Source: Carex sylvatica (lineage: Eukaryota; Streptophyta; Magnoliopsida; Poales; Cyperaceae). From it: a stretch of DNA of 64,000 bases. Shown here one piece after another: positions 35,971 to 45,748 of the stretch. The stretch is from NCBI GenBank assembly GCA_964058845.1, contig CAXKVR010000221.1:1-64000 (forward strand), read 5' to 3'. How positions within the stretch are numbered: position 1 is the first letter of the stretch; every line of letters starts with the position of its first letter. Made by a program: the position numbers and the translations under genes. Below the pieces are notes generated by a model. The model did not search any database. It was not told the origin of the DNA and worked only from the letters and a program-made list of their open reading frames with translations.

Positions 35971-36624
35971 ATGGACTTGATCGACAACATGGCTCAGAAC
36001 CAACAATGGTCCCGCCGCGACAGCACCCGAGCTGGAGGTGGCGACAAATTTGAAGTCGACCAGATCACTACGCTAACCGCCAAGCTAGTTGCCATGCAAA
36101 AGGCATTCGCTAATATGAGTGTGAGAGCAGTCAACCAGCAGCCACAATCCTGTGTCATGTATGGGGACAAAGAGCACTATAATGAGCATTGCCCACTGGC
36201 ACAAAGGGATGAGGAACCCGAGCAGGTCAACTCTCTCAATGAGCAACAGAATTGGAGATGGAACCAGAACAACCCCGCCTCATTCAACAATCCCTCTAGC
36301 GGCAACAACCGAAACTTCTACAACAATGATTCTTTTCCCAACTCGAACAACCACGCATTCCAATCCGATCATCCCAAGCCGTACGTTGCTCCAGCTATGA
36401 GCAACTTCATGCACGAGCAAGGAAAGATGAACCAGATGATCTTTGAACAAATGCAAACGCTGGTTACTCAGAACAAGTTAATGATGGACCAATTGGGTTA
36501 CCAAGCCGGTTCAAGCCAACCATAACCTAGAAGGCTGCCTAGTCAACTAGAACTCAACCCCAAAGGAGAGGTCAAAGCCATCATGCTGCGAAGTGGAACC
36601 CAATATGAAGGACCTGTTGACTAG
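35971..36624 (+). pseudogene. Gag C-terminal region of the decayed Athila/Tat-like element
   Basis: The frame encodes a coiled stretch (TTLTAKLVAMQKAFANMSVR), a degenerate zinc knuckle CVMYGDKEHYNEHC in which the second Cys of CX2CX4HX4C is Tyr, an Asn-rich segment, a Gln/Met-rich helix and, after a stop at 36,523, LPSQLELNPKGEVKAIMLRS, which is the usual end of Athila-type gag. The N-terminal retrotransposon gag domain is absent, so the ATG at 35,971 is not an authentic start. Confidence 0.85.
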
Positions 36625-36824
36625 ATTGCCGACACGGACTGTACAGATCTCACACGGACCGTGTCACCACTTTGAGATCAACCCGACCAGCAGAAAACAT
36701 CGAGAACCCCACCAACACGGACTATGCAACCACCTGAAGGATTCAAATCCCCTGACTGTGCAGAGTCAACACGGCCAACAGAAAATGCTCAAAACAGTAC
36801 TGACACGACCCGTACCGAAGGGAC

Positions 36825-38171
36825 TTGACAGAGAAAAACAAAATAGGTCTGAGAAACCACCACCCTATCGGCCACCTGTTCCTTTTCCCCCAAAGACTAG
36901 CTGAATCAAGGATGAATGACCAATTCGCCAAATTCATCAAAGTTCTCAAGGAACTGCACATAACCACCCCTTTCACTGAGGCCTTAACTCAGATGCCCAC
37001 CTATGCCAAATTTTTGAAGGACATCCTATCCAACAAGCGAAGCTTGGGGGGGGGGGACGAGACGGTGAAATTGACAGAATAGTGGAGTGCCATTTTGAGA
37101 AGTGAGCTCCCTCCCAAATTGGAAGAACCTGGTAAGTTCTCTATTCCTTGCACCATAGGGAAGGCCTCGATCAAGAAAGCTCTTTGTGACTTAGGAGCTA
37201 GCGTGAGTCTCATGCCATGCACCATCTTTGATCGAATGGGGGTTGGAGAGCTCAAACCCACGCGAATGACTCTCCAGCTAGCAGATTCCTCAGTAAGATT
37301 ACCACTCGGTGTAGTGGAAGATGTACTGGTTCTGGTTGGAAAGTTTTATGTACCTGTTGAATTCGTTGTCATGGAGATGGAGGAGGACAAGGAAATCTCC
37401 ATAATTCTGGGACGACCATTTTTAAAAACAGCTTGAACCCTTATTGACGTGGAGAATGGGACTCTGACTATGCGGATTGGAGATGAGAAAGTGGAGTTTA
37501 AACTCAATCGAGCCATGAAGTCCCCCTCTGAAATAAAAACATGCTGCGCAGTTGATGTGGTCAATCAATTAGCCAAAAAACAATCTCATAAGGAATACGG
37601 CAGCTCATTTAAGGATCATACTGATTATTTGACTGATTAACAAGTGAAGGTGTGTGCAGCGGAATCAAATTTTGACAGTTTAGGGGACCTGATACACGAA
37701 TCGGATGGACCCTATCCGGACTGCGAACCACAATCCGAGGGTCTAGAGAATAGAGAACACAGGTCGGATGAAGCTAGCGCGATGGCTTTACGCAGGCCGA
37801 GTGTACTTAACGCGGACTGCGTCAAAGCCCAAACATACCTGTTGACTCCTGAGCTCAAGCCTCTTCTATCTAACCTCAGGTATGAGTTCCCAGACCCGAA
37901 TAAATCTTTTCTTGTGATTTTAAATGCAGACCTCGATCCAGATCGCAACCTCAGATTCTTAGAGGATTTGAAAGCTTTGCAAATGGTGATTCGAGGTATT
38001 GTAATAGAAGCTCAGCAAACTGTAATTGGGGACTTGATCGAGAAGGTGACAGGCACAAAACCAGCCACATGCGAGCTCAGGACTTTACCAGCTGATCAGC
38101 ACACGGTCCGTGCACCACAGAAATGGGCGCTCCGCCTAGATCCACCCGACCCACCTTCCACCAACCAGTGA
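36825..38171 (+). pseudogene. Aspartic protease region of the decayed Athila/Tat-like element
   Basis: One frame, interrupted by only three stops (about 37,080, 37,434 and 37,638), encodes FPQRLAESRMNDQFAKFIKV, TTPFTEALTQMPTYAKFLKD, ILSNKRS, an 11-nt G run, ELPPKLEEPGKFSIPCTIG, then the protease active site CDLGASVSLMP, ELKPTRMTLQLADSSVRLP, a flap-like strand VPVEFVVMEME and IILGRPFLKTA. The C-terminal part (37,644-38,171) contains LKPLLSNLRYEFPDP and ends TLPADQH...PPDPPSTNQ, matching the end of the intact protein at 45,749-48,610. Retroviral-type aspartic proteases cut the gag-pol polyprotein; here the stops prevent that. Confidence 0.88.
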
Positions 38172-39117
38172 GGCGCCCCCGCCTTACCCCTCGCTCCATG
38201 TCTGGTTAGTTTCTATATTTTCTTCTATTTACTTTTTCTTGTATAAATTCAAGCATTGAGGACAATGCTTCATTCAAGCTTGGGAGTGTGAAATAGAAGA
38301 AAACTGTATCTGCATTTAGGGCATGTTTATTTTTCAAAAATTTGCATTTTTAGGTGGAAAACTTGCTAGTTATTTGATTACTTGCATTTTTAGGTGGAAA
38401 ATTTGCAGTTTTAGGTCGAATACTTTGTTTACTTGCTAGTTATTTGATTATGTGTTGATTCTTATGTTTGCTTGCTTGAGTATTATTTTAATTGCTTTTC
38501 TGAAATTTATTGATTATTATTTGGTTTGACCACTAGATGAGGCCTCATCTATAAGGTACTATGTCAAATTTGATCTTTCAACCAGACTAGTATTTGAGGT
38601 AGGTTCACAAACTGAGAGGTAGAACCAATAGTAGCCGAAAGGTGAGCTTTTCATACATCGAGAGATGGTGAATACCTTTAGTAAACCAAACAAGTGACTT
38701 AGGTAATTCAAACCAATAAACGAGAGTTGAGGTTAGAACCCCAAGGGGACTAAATTGCAATTCCGTTATCGAGTTTATTAAGCCAACAAACGAGAGTTGA
38801 GGTTTAGGAGCATCAGGTACGGTCAGTTTACCCTACCCAAGTCAATCGACACATAAATCAGATAACATCTGTATTTACCCGAAGTTGATACGGACCGTAT
38901 CAATTCCGACACGGGTCGTGTTAGCCGAGAGACAAAGTTGCAGATGAGTCAGAAACCCTGGAAACCTTTTTAAACCATTTTAAACCATTTTAAAAAATCC
39001 AATTTAAATTACAAGTTATTTCTTATTACTGTCATTAGGATATTAAACAACCAAATCAACTTTTCACACTTCTAGTCATTCGATTAATTTAGGTTAAGTC
39101 TAGTTTAAATTTGAACC
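38172..39117. other. 3' non-coding part of the decayed element
   Basis: After the stop there is a polypurine-like phrase near 38,275, then short direct repeats (TTGCATTTTTAGGTGGAAAA at about 38,342 and 38,383; CTTGCTAGTTATTTGATTA twice). Short palindromes follow, such as GATACGGACCGTATC and GACACGGGTCGTGTT near 38,888-38,925. No coding sequence. Confidence 0.6.
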
Positions 39118-39257
39118 GTCCCTTGGATCGATACCTTATCATACTAGTCGATAGGATTGTGCACTTGCAATCCGATTAGAAAAGTGTACCAAGGTTTAAA
39201 AGGTACAGTTTACTGTACTAAAACTTTGTTAAATACTTTTGGTGTAACAGCCATCAT
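39118..39257 (+). repeat. LTR-derived segment, right copy
   Basis: Direct repeat of 35,829-35,945. It continues through GGTGTAACAGCCATCA, which could be the true LTR end (CA). Confidence 0.75.
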
Positions 39258-39282
39258 CAAATCCAGCGGGGGAGATTCCAAG

Positions 39283-40412
39283 CACTACTAAAAGAAAATT
39301 CTAGATAAGAGGTGGCCAACATTTTAGGGGCCGAAGCATCAATCGGTGAATGGTTCAGGCAAGCCAACTCGAACACTAATTTGCATTAGTAGTCTGGGTA
39401 TTGACGACCTTTTACGTATAACTATAGATTTTTGGATTTTCACATTAACATCATAGGGAATGTTTTTTTTTTCTAACTTTTTGGTGGGTGGTGCTTATAG
39501 TTTTGAGTAAAGGTAAATGCTCCATATTATACTGTGGTTGTAATGTTATAATATAGTTGGTCTTTTGGTAAAATACATGCTTTGTACATGCTTAATTTCA
39601 ATACTTTCATTAATGCTAATTTCAAGATTTCGTATTAAATTTCAAGTTGTTATGTTATGGTTATTTCTTGCAATGGAAAATATATCAGATTGATGGGTTG
39701 GTACCGGGCTAGTAACGGGCCGGTAATGGGAGGATTTTATAAATTGTTGCTAATATGATACTATTGATTGTAATTATTTGTATCTAACTATCAATACATT
39801 TATGATGAAACTATAGAGAATGCAAATAATTGGGTGGGACCCACAATATACCCTTACAGAAACACTGATGGGGCCCACTATCCCTACCCTTGCAAAAAGT
39901 ATGGTGGGACCCACACACGTTATCCTTGCAATTAATGAGGTGGGGGTCCACTAACACTAACCTTGCTAATAAAATGATAGGACCCATATCAAATATCTTT
40001 GCTAATAATCAGGTGGGGTCCACTAACGCTAGCCTTGCTGATAATCAGATGGGACCCACGTCAGATCTCCTTACTAATAATCTGGTGGAACCCACGCGTG
40101 ACATCCTTGGAAATAATAAGGGAGACCCACAAATGATATCCTTGCTAATAATCAGGTGGGACCCACGAGGGACATCCTTGTAAATAATAAGTGAGGCCTA
40201 CGATACATATGCTTGCTAATTCTTAGTTTCCCATGCGGGACAAAGTTTTTGCAAGCGTGCCTTTTTGTAACGGCTGCCCTTGCGGAAAGTTTAGGGAAAA
40301 GTTTTAGCAAGCGTAAGTGCTTGTGAAGTTTTTAATTAAACCAATGAAACTTTGTATTTTTAAGCGCTTGTGAAGTTTTTAATTAAACCAATGAAACTTT
40401 GTATTTTTAAAT
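39283..40412 (+). mobile_element. CACTA transposon terminus with subterminal repeats
   Basis: CACTACTAAAAGAAAATTC at 39,283 is a typical CACTA (En/Spm) terminal inverted repeat, preceded by AAG as possible target-site base triplet. Behind it come AGGGGCCGAAGCATCAATCGG, a 36-bp minisatellite (39,832-40,203), and TTGC-rich phrases around AACGGCTGCCCTTGCGG. The sequence ends in two 47-bp direct copies (40,319-40,412, GCTTGTGAAGTTTTTAATTA...). No matching right terminus is present downstream, so this is a truncated end or a broken non-autonomous copy. Confidence 0.6.
39832..40203 (+). repeat. 36-bp minisatellite, about 10-11 copies
   Basis: The phrase GGTGGGACCCAC and variants recurs at about 39,834, 39,870, 39,903, 39,940, 39,976, 40,012, 40,048, 40,084, 40,120, 40,156 and 40,192, a regular 36-nt spacing. 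The rest of each unit is CCTTGCTAATAATCA-like. Since 36 is a multiple of three an open frame runs through it by chance. It lies just inside a CACTA end and is probably its subterminal array. Confidence 0.9.
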
Positions 40413-41862
40413 AGATTAAGGAAAAATCAGAATTGGAATCAAGACCGTGGAATCAGAATCAGGTGAATTGGTCAAAATCGACCGAATCAAATCGGAAACT
40501 CATACTTTATTGGCAGAAACTTATTTTATACTAAAAAAAATAGAAAAAAAATTGATAAAAAAGTAATGTTTTAACAATTTTTGTTAAGACAAATGATTAT
40601 AATCAAATAATTCACTAATACAATACAATACAAGCATTTCAACACTTACATTTACATGTAGTTATGTATTCTAGCAACAAAAGATAGCATAGTATGTTGG
40701 TAGTTGGCTTGAGTTGATAACTAAGAGGTCATAGATTCAAGTCACGCTGGAGGGGAAATTTGTGGAGAGTGGTATTTGTGCATTTCGGCCGATGGTATGA
40801 CTAGAATCAAACCATTTCGGCCAAAATTTGACAAGAATAGGACCATTTTGTCTGAAATTTGACTGGAATTGGTCTGTTTTGGCCAAAATTGGATGAAAAA
40901 TTCACATACCATGTAACCCAGCCTGAGATCGAATTGGTACAGCCCAATTCCGGTCTAGAACGGTCGAATTTTCCTTCTATGGTGAGCAATGAGCAGTTTG
41001 AGCCTTCATATTCTTGTAGAAGAAAAATATGCAGAGCGTCAAACAACCAAAGTGCTTTTCAGGAAAAGAGGAGAAAAAAACTGAATAATCAAACAACGAC
41101 AGTGCGTATGGAGATGGTGAGGTGATGAGACAGATTACACGGAGGGATCGAGGGAGTGAGAGAGGGCATTCAAAAATAATGGACATGTTCCTATAAAATC
41201 ATAGGGCATATTGGTCAGTTAAAATTTTAAAAAATTAAATAAAATGTTAAATAGTTAAAAATGGATAGAAGAAAAAAATATTAAATTTGTATGAGGATAT
41301 TAGATTTAATGTTTTGATAAAAAAAATTAGCTCTAACTTTTGGGCTACAAATCAAAAAATCTAATCTTACACCTCAACTTAATATAATCTTACCTTCTGA
41401 TTTGAAGGACCTGATATATTCCACTATGGTTCCCATGGAGGTTATGATTCAACCCATATGCATGGACCAGGGACATCTTTGGTAGTTGACGCGACCAACT
41501 CCATATCTAATTTATTGGCGTACAGGATCTTTTGTGACTATTGGCATGTTCATGGTTTTTTTGGTGTTATAATATGTTATGTTTTCTTGTTGATTACTTG
41601 TTTTAGTTATGCTATGTTGTAATAGGTTTCTATATATTGTCTTGTTTTATTGATATATCGGCACCGGCCGATTGATACTAGTTGGATATTATATGATTTT
41701 CTGTTATATGAAAATCATTGGCTAAGCCACTTCTTTCAAAAAAAAAAGATAAAAAAAAATTAGCTATTTCAAAAATTTAGATGAGCTAAGTAGAAATTTT
41801 AACTTTAAAAATTTACATAAACCAAATGAGAGTATTAATAAAATGTACTTTCTAATGCCACT
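40413..41862. other. Non-coding spacer left of the large CACTA element
   Basis: No gene. At 40,690-40,745 a segment resembles a tRNA-derived SINE head (GGTAGTTGGCTTGAGTTGA, then AGGTCATAGATTCAAGTC). At about 40,815-40,895 CCATTTCGGCCAAAATTTGAC recurs in variant forms. At about 41,500-41,760 an oriented sequence ends in A-rich tracts (AAAAAAAAAAGATAAAAAAAA), as at the 3' end of a LINE. None is strong enough for a firm call. Confidence 0.4.
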
Positions 41863-42330
41863 CACTAGTACAAAAAACCCCTTCACCGATCCTTCATCAC
41901 CGACTGTTTTAACCGAAGCATCAGTGTTGCTATACCTACACTGACCCTTTCATTAAATAAAAGTCAGTGTTGTTGTTCAACACTGACGCTTGAAAAACAG
42001 TCAGTGTTTGTTATTAACACTAACGGTTTTAAAAAGAAACAGTCAGTGTTGGTTGTCAACACTGACTGTTTTTAAATCGTTAGTGTTGAACACTCACACT
42101 GACTGTTTTTCAAGCGTCAGTGTTGGTTCTCAACACTGACGCTTTAAAAAGAGTCAGTGTTTGTTATCAACACTAACGATTTTTTAAAAACAGTCAGTGT
42201 TGATAATAAGCACTGACTATATTTAGAGCGTCAGCGTTGAGTACCAATACTGATGCTTTAAAAACAATCAGTGTTGGTGCTCAACACTGACTGTTTTTAA
42301 AGAAACAGTCAGTGTTAGTTCTTAATTATT
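41863..42330. repeat. Subterminal repeat region of the large CACTA element
   Basis: About a dozen copies of ACACTGACTGTTTTT and of its reverse complement, spaced roughly 25-45 bp and alternating in orientation. Such motifs bind the element-encoded TNPA-type protein in En/Spm. Variants with ACTAACG or ACTGACG alternate with ACTGACTG. Confidence 0.85.
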
Positions 42331-42545
42331 ATTTTTTTAAATATCATAATTAAAAATATATTATTTTGGTTTGAACATTTCATTGAACACATGTAATACA
42401 TTAATTTATTTAATAAAATCTAGTTAAAACTTAAAATCTTTCAAGTTTTTACAAATACGAATTAAATAATTACAAGATAATGCAAGAAGACAGAGAATCC
42501 TAAAGAAAATCACAAGTTATATGAAATGTGATTTCAACCAGGATT

Positions 42546-44408
42546 TGATGCGCGTAAAGTGTACGCTAAAAAGTTTCAGTACAATAAGATGTACCTTTTA
42601 AACCTTAAATTCTTTTGAGTCAAATTGCAAGTGCACAATTATATCAAAGTAGTATTTGAGGTATCGATCCACAGAGAGTATGGAAAATACTTAGTTTTAA
42701 ACCCTAAATAATTAATTTCAGTAAATAAAAGTAAAGTGCAATAAAGTAAAGTAAAGGGGGGGTTTGTTTAAGTAATCCTAAAGGTTGGGTTCAATACCCG
42801 AGAATAAGGAATAGTAAACAATAGATGTAAATGAAATGAAAGAAAGAAATATTGGTTTGCTTTTCAAGTTGAGAAGATCTAGGGGTCTTTGGTCCACAAT
42901 CCCTTGCTAATTCTATCTATTCGGTTTGTTTATATTCATGTTTGATTTAAATGAGGTTTCTAACCTAATATGTTAGCCTATTTCAATTAATTATTGATAT
43001 AAGTATTTTGGTGGGTTGGGTTAATTTTCCTCGAATTTTAGGGCTGTCACCATCCTAAAGGGATATTTAACAATCACGTTCACACAAAATACATATCAAT
43101 ACTTAATCAATCTAGGTGTCCAAACTAGGGGTTTGACTTCAGAAATACCTACCTCACCAAAACCCTAACTCTAATTTCTGGAGATCCGGTTTATATCCTA
43201 GTGTTAATAAGATATCCTATACCTTTATGATTTGATTGATACAGGGTGGATTACTTGACCTATGCTGGAGTTTAATGATTAAAGCGGAAAAACAGGACAT
43301 AGCACGATTTCTAGCTACTTTAATTCATTAAACCAACATGGTACTTGAATTTCAAGTATATGAAATCATAAAGAATAATTCACAGAAATTACCATTAAAT
43401 CAAACAATCATAATAAAAACAGTATAACCGAATAAATATAATTAAACAAGTTCATGCATGATGACCTAAACCCCTAGAGAGAGAACTACTCACTCTTGGA
43501 GAGGTCCATTACAAAAATTGGCAAAGTAAGAAGAAATCAAATGAAAGAAAATGATTACACCCTTTGACAAATCAAAGCCCTCTATCTTGCCGAATCTTGC
43601 TCCGGAAATCCTTCTTCTCCTCGCTTGAAAGCTTTCCTTCCTCCAGAATTTATCGCTAAGTGTGTGTAAAGAGAGAATGATGATGTGTTGGTTGATGTGA
43701 GATTGAATGCTGGATCCCTCCGAAGAGAGATTAGATGCCCCTTGGTGGATGTAGAACTCTCCCTTTTATAGCCAAGGATTATGCCCGATTTAGAGGCTAG
43801 AAGGTGGGGTTAGTGGGTGCTCTGTTTAGCATTACTTCCCTGGCAAGTAAGTGTATTTCTGGCCGTAAAAACGCGTCCATAAAGCGCCAAAAAATAGAAA
43901 AACTGTCAAACCGGGCAGTTATTGGCTTTCTGCGGGTCCAGTGCGGATGGATGACCCGCACTGCGGGTGGCTTCACCCGCACTGGGACAAGTTTCCTTAT
44001 TTAACTTCTGCAATTTTATCTGGGTGCGGATGGAACTGCAGATGGATGACCCGCACTGCGGATGGATGACCCGCACTGCGGATGGAATCTGCTCTTCTGA
44101 AGTTGCCGAAATTTGGCCAAGTCCTGAATGCGGATGGGCTCATCCGCACTGGCATCAGTGCGTCCGCACTAGGCTCGGACTTTTCCTCTGCGTCTCGAGT
44201 GCGGCTGGAATGATCCGCAGTGCGGGTGGTTGATCCGCACTGGGGGGTATTTTTGGTATTTTGCACTATTTCCTGCATTGAAAAGCCAAATAACTGCAAT
44301 AACTTGATTCTAGGTGTATTTTGATCACTTTATATAATAAATACAAGACAATTGGTGTTATTTCATAATAAAATCTAGATCAAATGTGTATATAATTTAT
44401 GCTTATCA
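42546..44408 (-). repeat. 3' LTR of the gag-pro element (1863 bp)
   Basis: Begins TGATGCGCGTAAAGTGTACG and ends AATTTATGCTTATCA. It contains a minisatellite of (G)CGGATGGATGACCCGCACT units at about 43,930-44,250. It lacks one 20-bp unit relative to the other LTR. Confidence 0.96.
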
Positions 44409-45748
44409 AAATCCCCCAAGCTTGAACCTTGCTTGTCCTCAAGCAACATCTAAACTCGGACTACAATTCAATCCTTAATTTAACCCCATATATCAAGTAT
44501 ACATTTCTTAATCGAAAAATTTGAATGATCTTGCCAAAAATTTAGAAACCTCAATGTAAATTTCTACAAATCTAAAGTTCAACCCTTGGTTAATCATGCT
44601 TCACACCACAATTCGATTACTCTAACTTTTATTTTCTTAAAGGCTTAGAATTTGTAAACTTTGGTTATCTAAATTTATTACAAAAAATGCAATCTTATTT
44701 GTGGAAATTCTTTTAAAAATCCCCCAAGCTTGGGTCAAGCTTAGGTTAGAAAGTCGCGGACATCGTGTGTTGATATTTACAGAATTTAATTTTTCTTTTG
44801 TTGCTTTTATTTGATGACACTATAAAGCTTTATCCTTAGGACAAAACCGGTTAGTTATAGGTAGCTAATCCATACCCAACCGTTTTAATTCAAAAGTGCA
44901 TTTGCATGCTCATGGTTTAACCCTTCCATGACACGAACTCACATTTTTAGTGTGAACTCGGTCAATTTATCGGACAAACTAGCGGAGCAAAGTGTCTATG
45001 ACTCATTGCTATAAGTACGTCATATCGCCGTAACATAAGCAAGCGGAATCTTATTTTCTTAAAAATTTTAATTTTGAACAATTTTCAATAATTTTTGCAA
45101 GATATCATGAATACACACATCCTTAGGCATTAAATCATACCTATGGATATCCCGATCTTTCTAAATTTATTTTCTACATATAAGTTGCATTTTCAAAAAA
45201 AATAAAATTTAAATTCCTAATTTTCATTTTCGTAAACCTTTATTTCCACTAAGTTTTTCGCCAATTTATGGGGTTATTTCTAATTATTCCAAGGGTAACC
45301 TAAAAACTCGTTAAAATTCTCATTAAAATCCTTAAAGTTTTGTCAATCACATAAATTTATCCTCAATTTTTTTTTTTCGTTCTTTGCCAATTGTTAACAC
45401 AAAAATTAAACATGATTGAATACTTTATGCAAAATTAGACAATTAAGTCCAATCATGCAAGACTCTATTTTTCATAACCTTGTAAAACATCTTGACAAAT
45501 TCATAATTTAAAGCAATTAAGTTTCAAATCACAAATCCTATTCATGATCAAGTAAAAGTCAAGGTTATAAATCCTAAAATTTAAAAAAAAATAATAAATC
45601 TAAAATTAATGCAATGCAAGATACAATTTCTTCCTATCCCCCAAGCTTAAATCAAGCATTGTCCCCAATGCGTAAAAATAAACAAAAGTAAATAGGGAGA
45701 AACATGAACTACTCTATTGGCGAAAGGTGGTAGTGGTGCTGCGCGGTC
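44409..45748 (-). other. 3' untranslated part of the gag-pro element with repeated polypurine-like phrases
   Basis: AT-rich, no coding sequence. On the coding strand AAGCTTGGGGGAT(T) occurs three times: next to the 3' LTR (44,410-44,425), at about 44,718-44,735, and just after the gag-pro stop (about 45,637-45,652, there following AATGCTTGATTT). The copy adjoining the LTR is the likely polypurine tract priming plus-strand synthesis. Confidence 0.75.

Larger units (their letters stand above)
35829..39257 (+). mobile_element. Athila/Tat-like Ty3/gypsy element, deleted and decayed (gag-protease part)
   Basis: Two direct copies of a segment of about 120 bp (35,829-35,945 and 39,118-39,240) bracket gag C-terminal and protease sequence. 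The segment begins CTTGGATCGATACCTTATCA, contains GGATTGTGCACTTGCAATC and ends near GTACTGAAACTTTGTT. It matches the 3' part of the LTR of the element at 42,546-50,604 read on its coding strand, so the two are related. The gag N-terminus, PBS and all of reverse transcriptase, RNase H and integrase are absent. After protease comes AATGCTTCATTCAAGCTTGGGAGTG (38,263-38,287, written here as two phrases AATGCTTCATTC and AAGCTTGGGAGTG), equivalent to the polypurine-like phrase of the young element. Confidence 0.8.

Noticed and set aside
39832..40203. 36-bp repeats as a CRISPR array or a repeat protein
   Set aside because: No spacers; the repeat is a diverged minisatellite next to a CACTA terminus. 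The 97-codon frame has no domain.
40687..40745. tRNA gene or SINE
   Set aside because: A- and B-box-like phrases are present, but no cloverleaf, 3' tail or second copy was found, so no firm call.
43797..44299. Small frames rich in CGWMTRTA-like repeats within the LTRs
   Set aside because: They are translations of the GTGCGG/CCGCAC minisatellite in the LTR and appear in both LTR copies; not genes.
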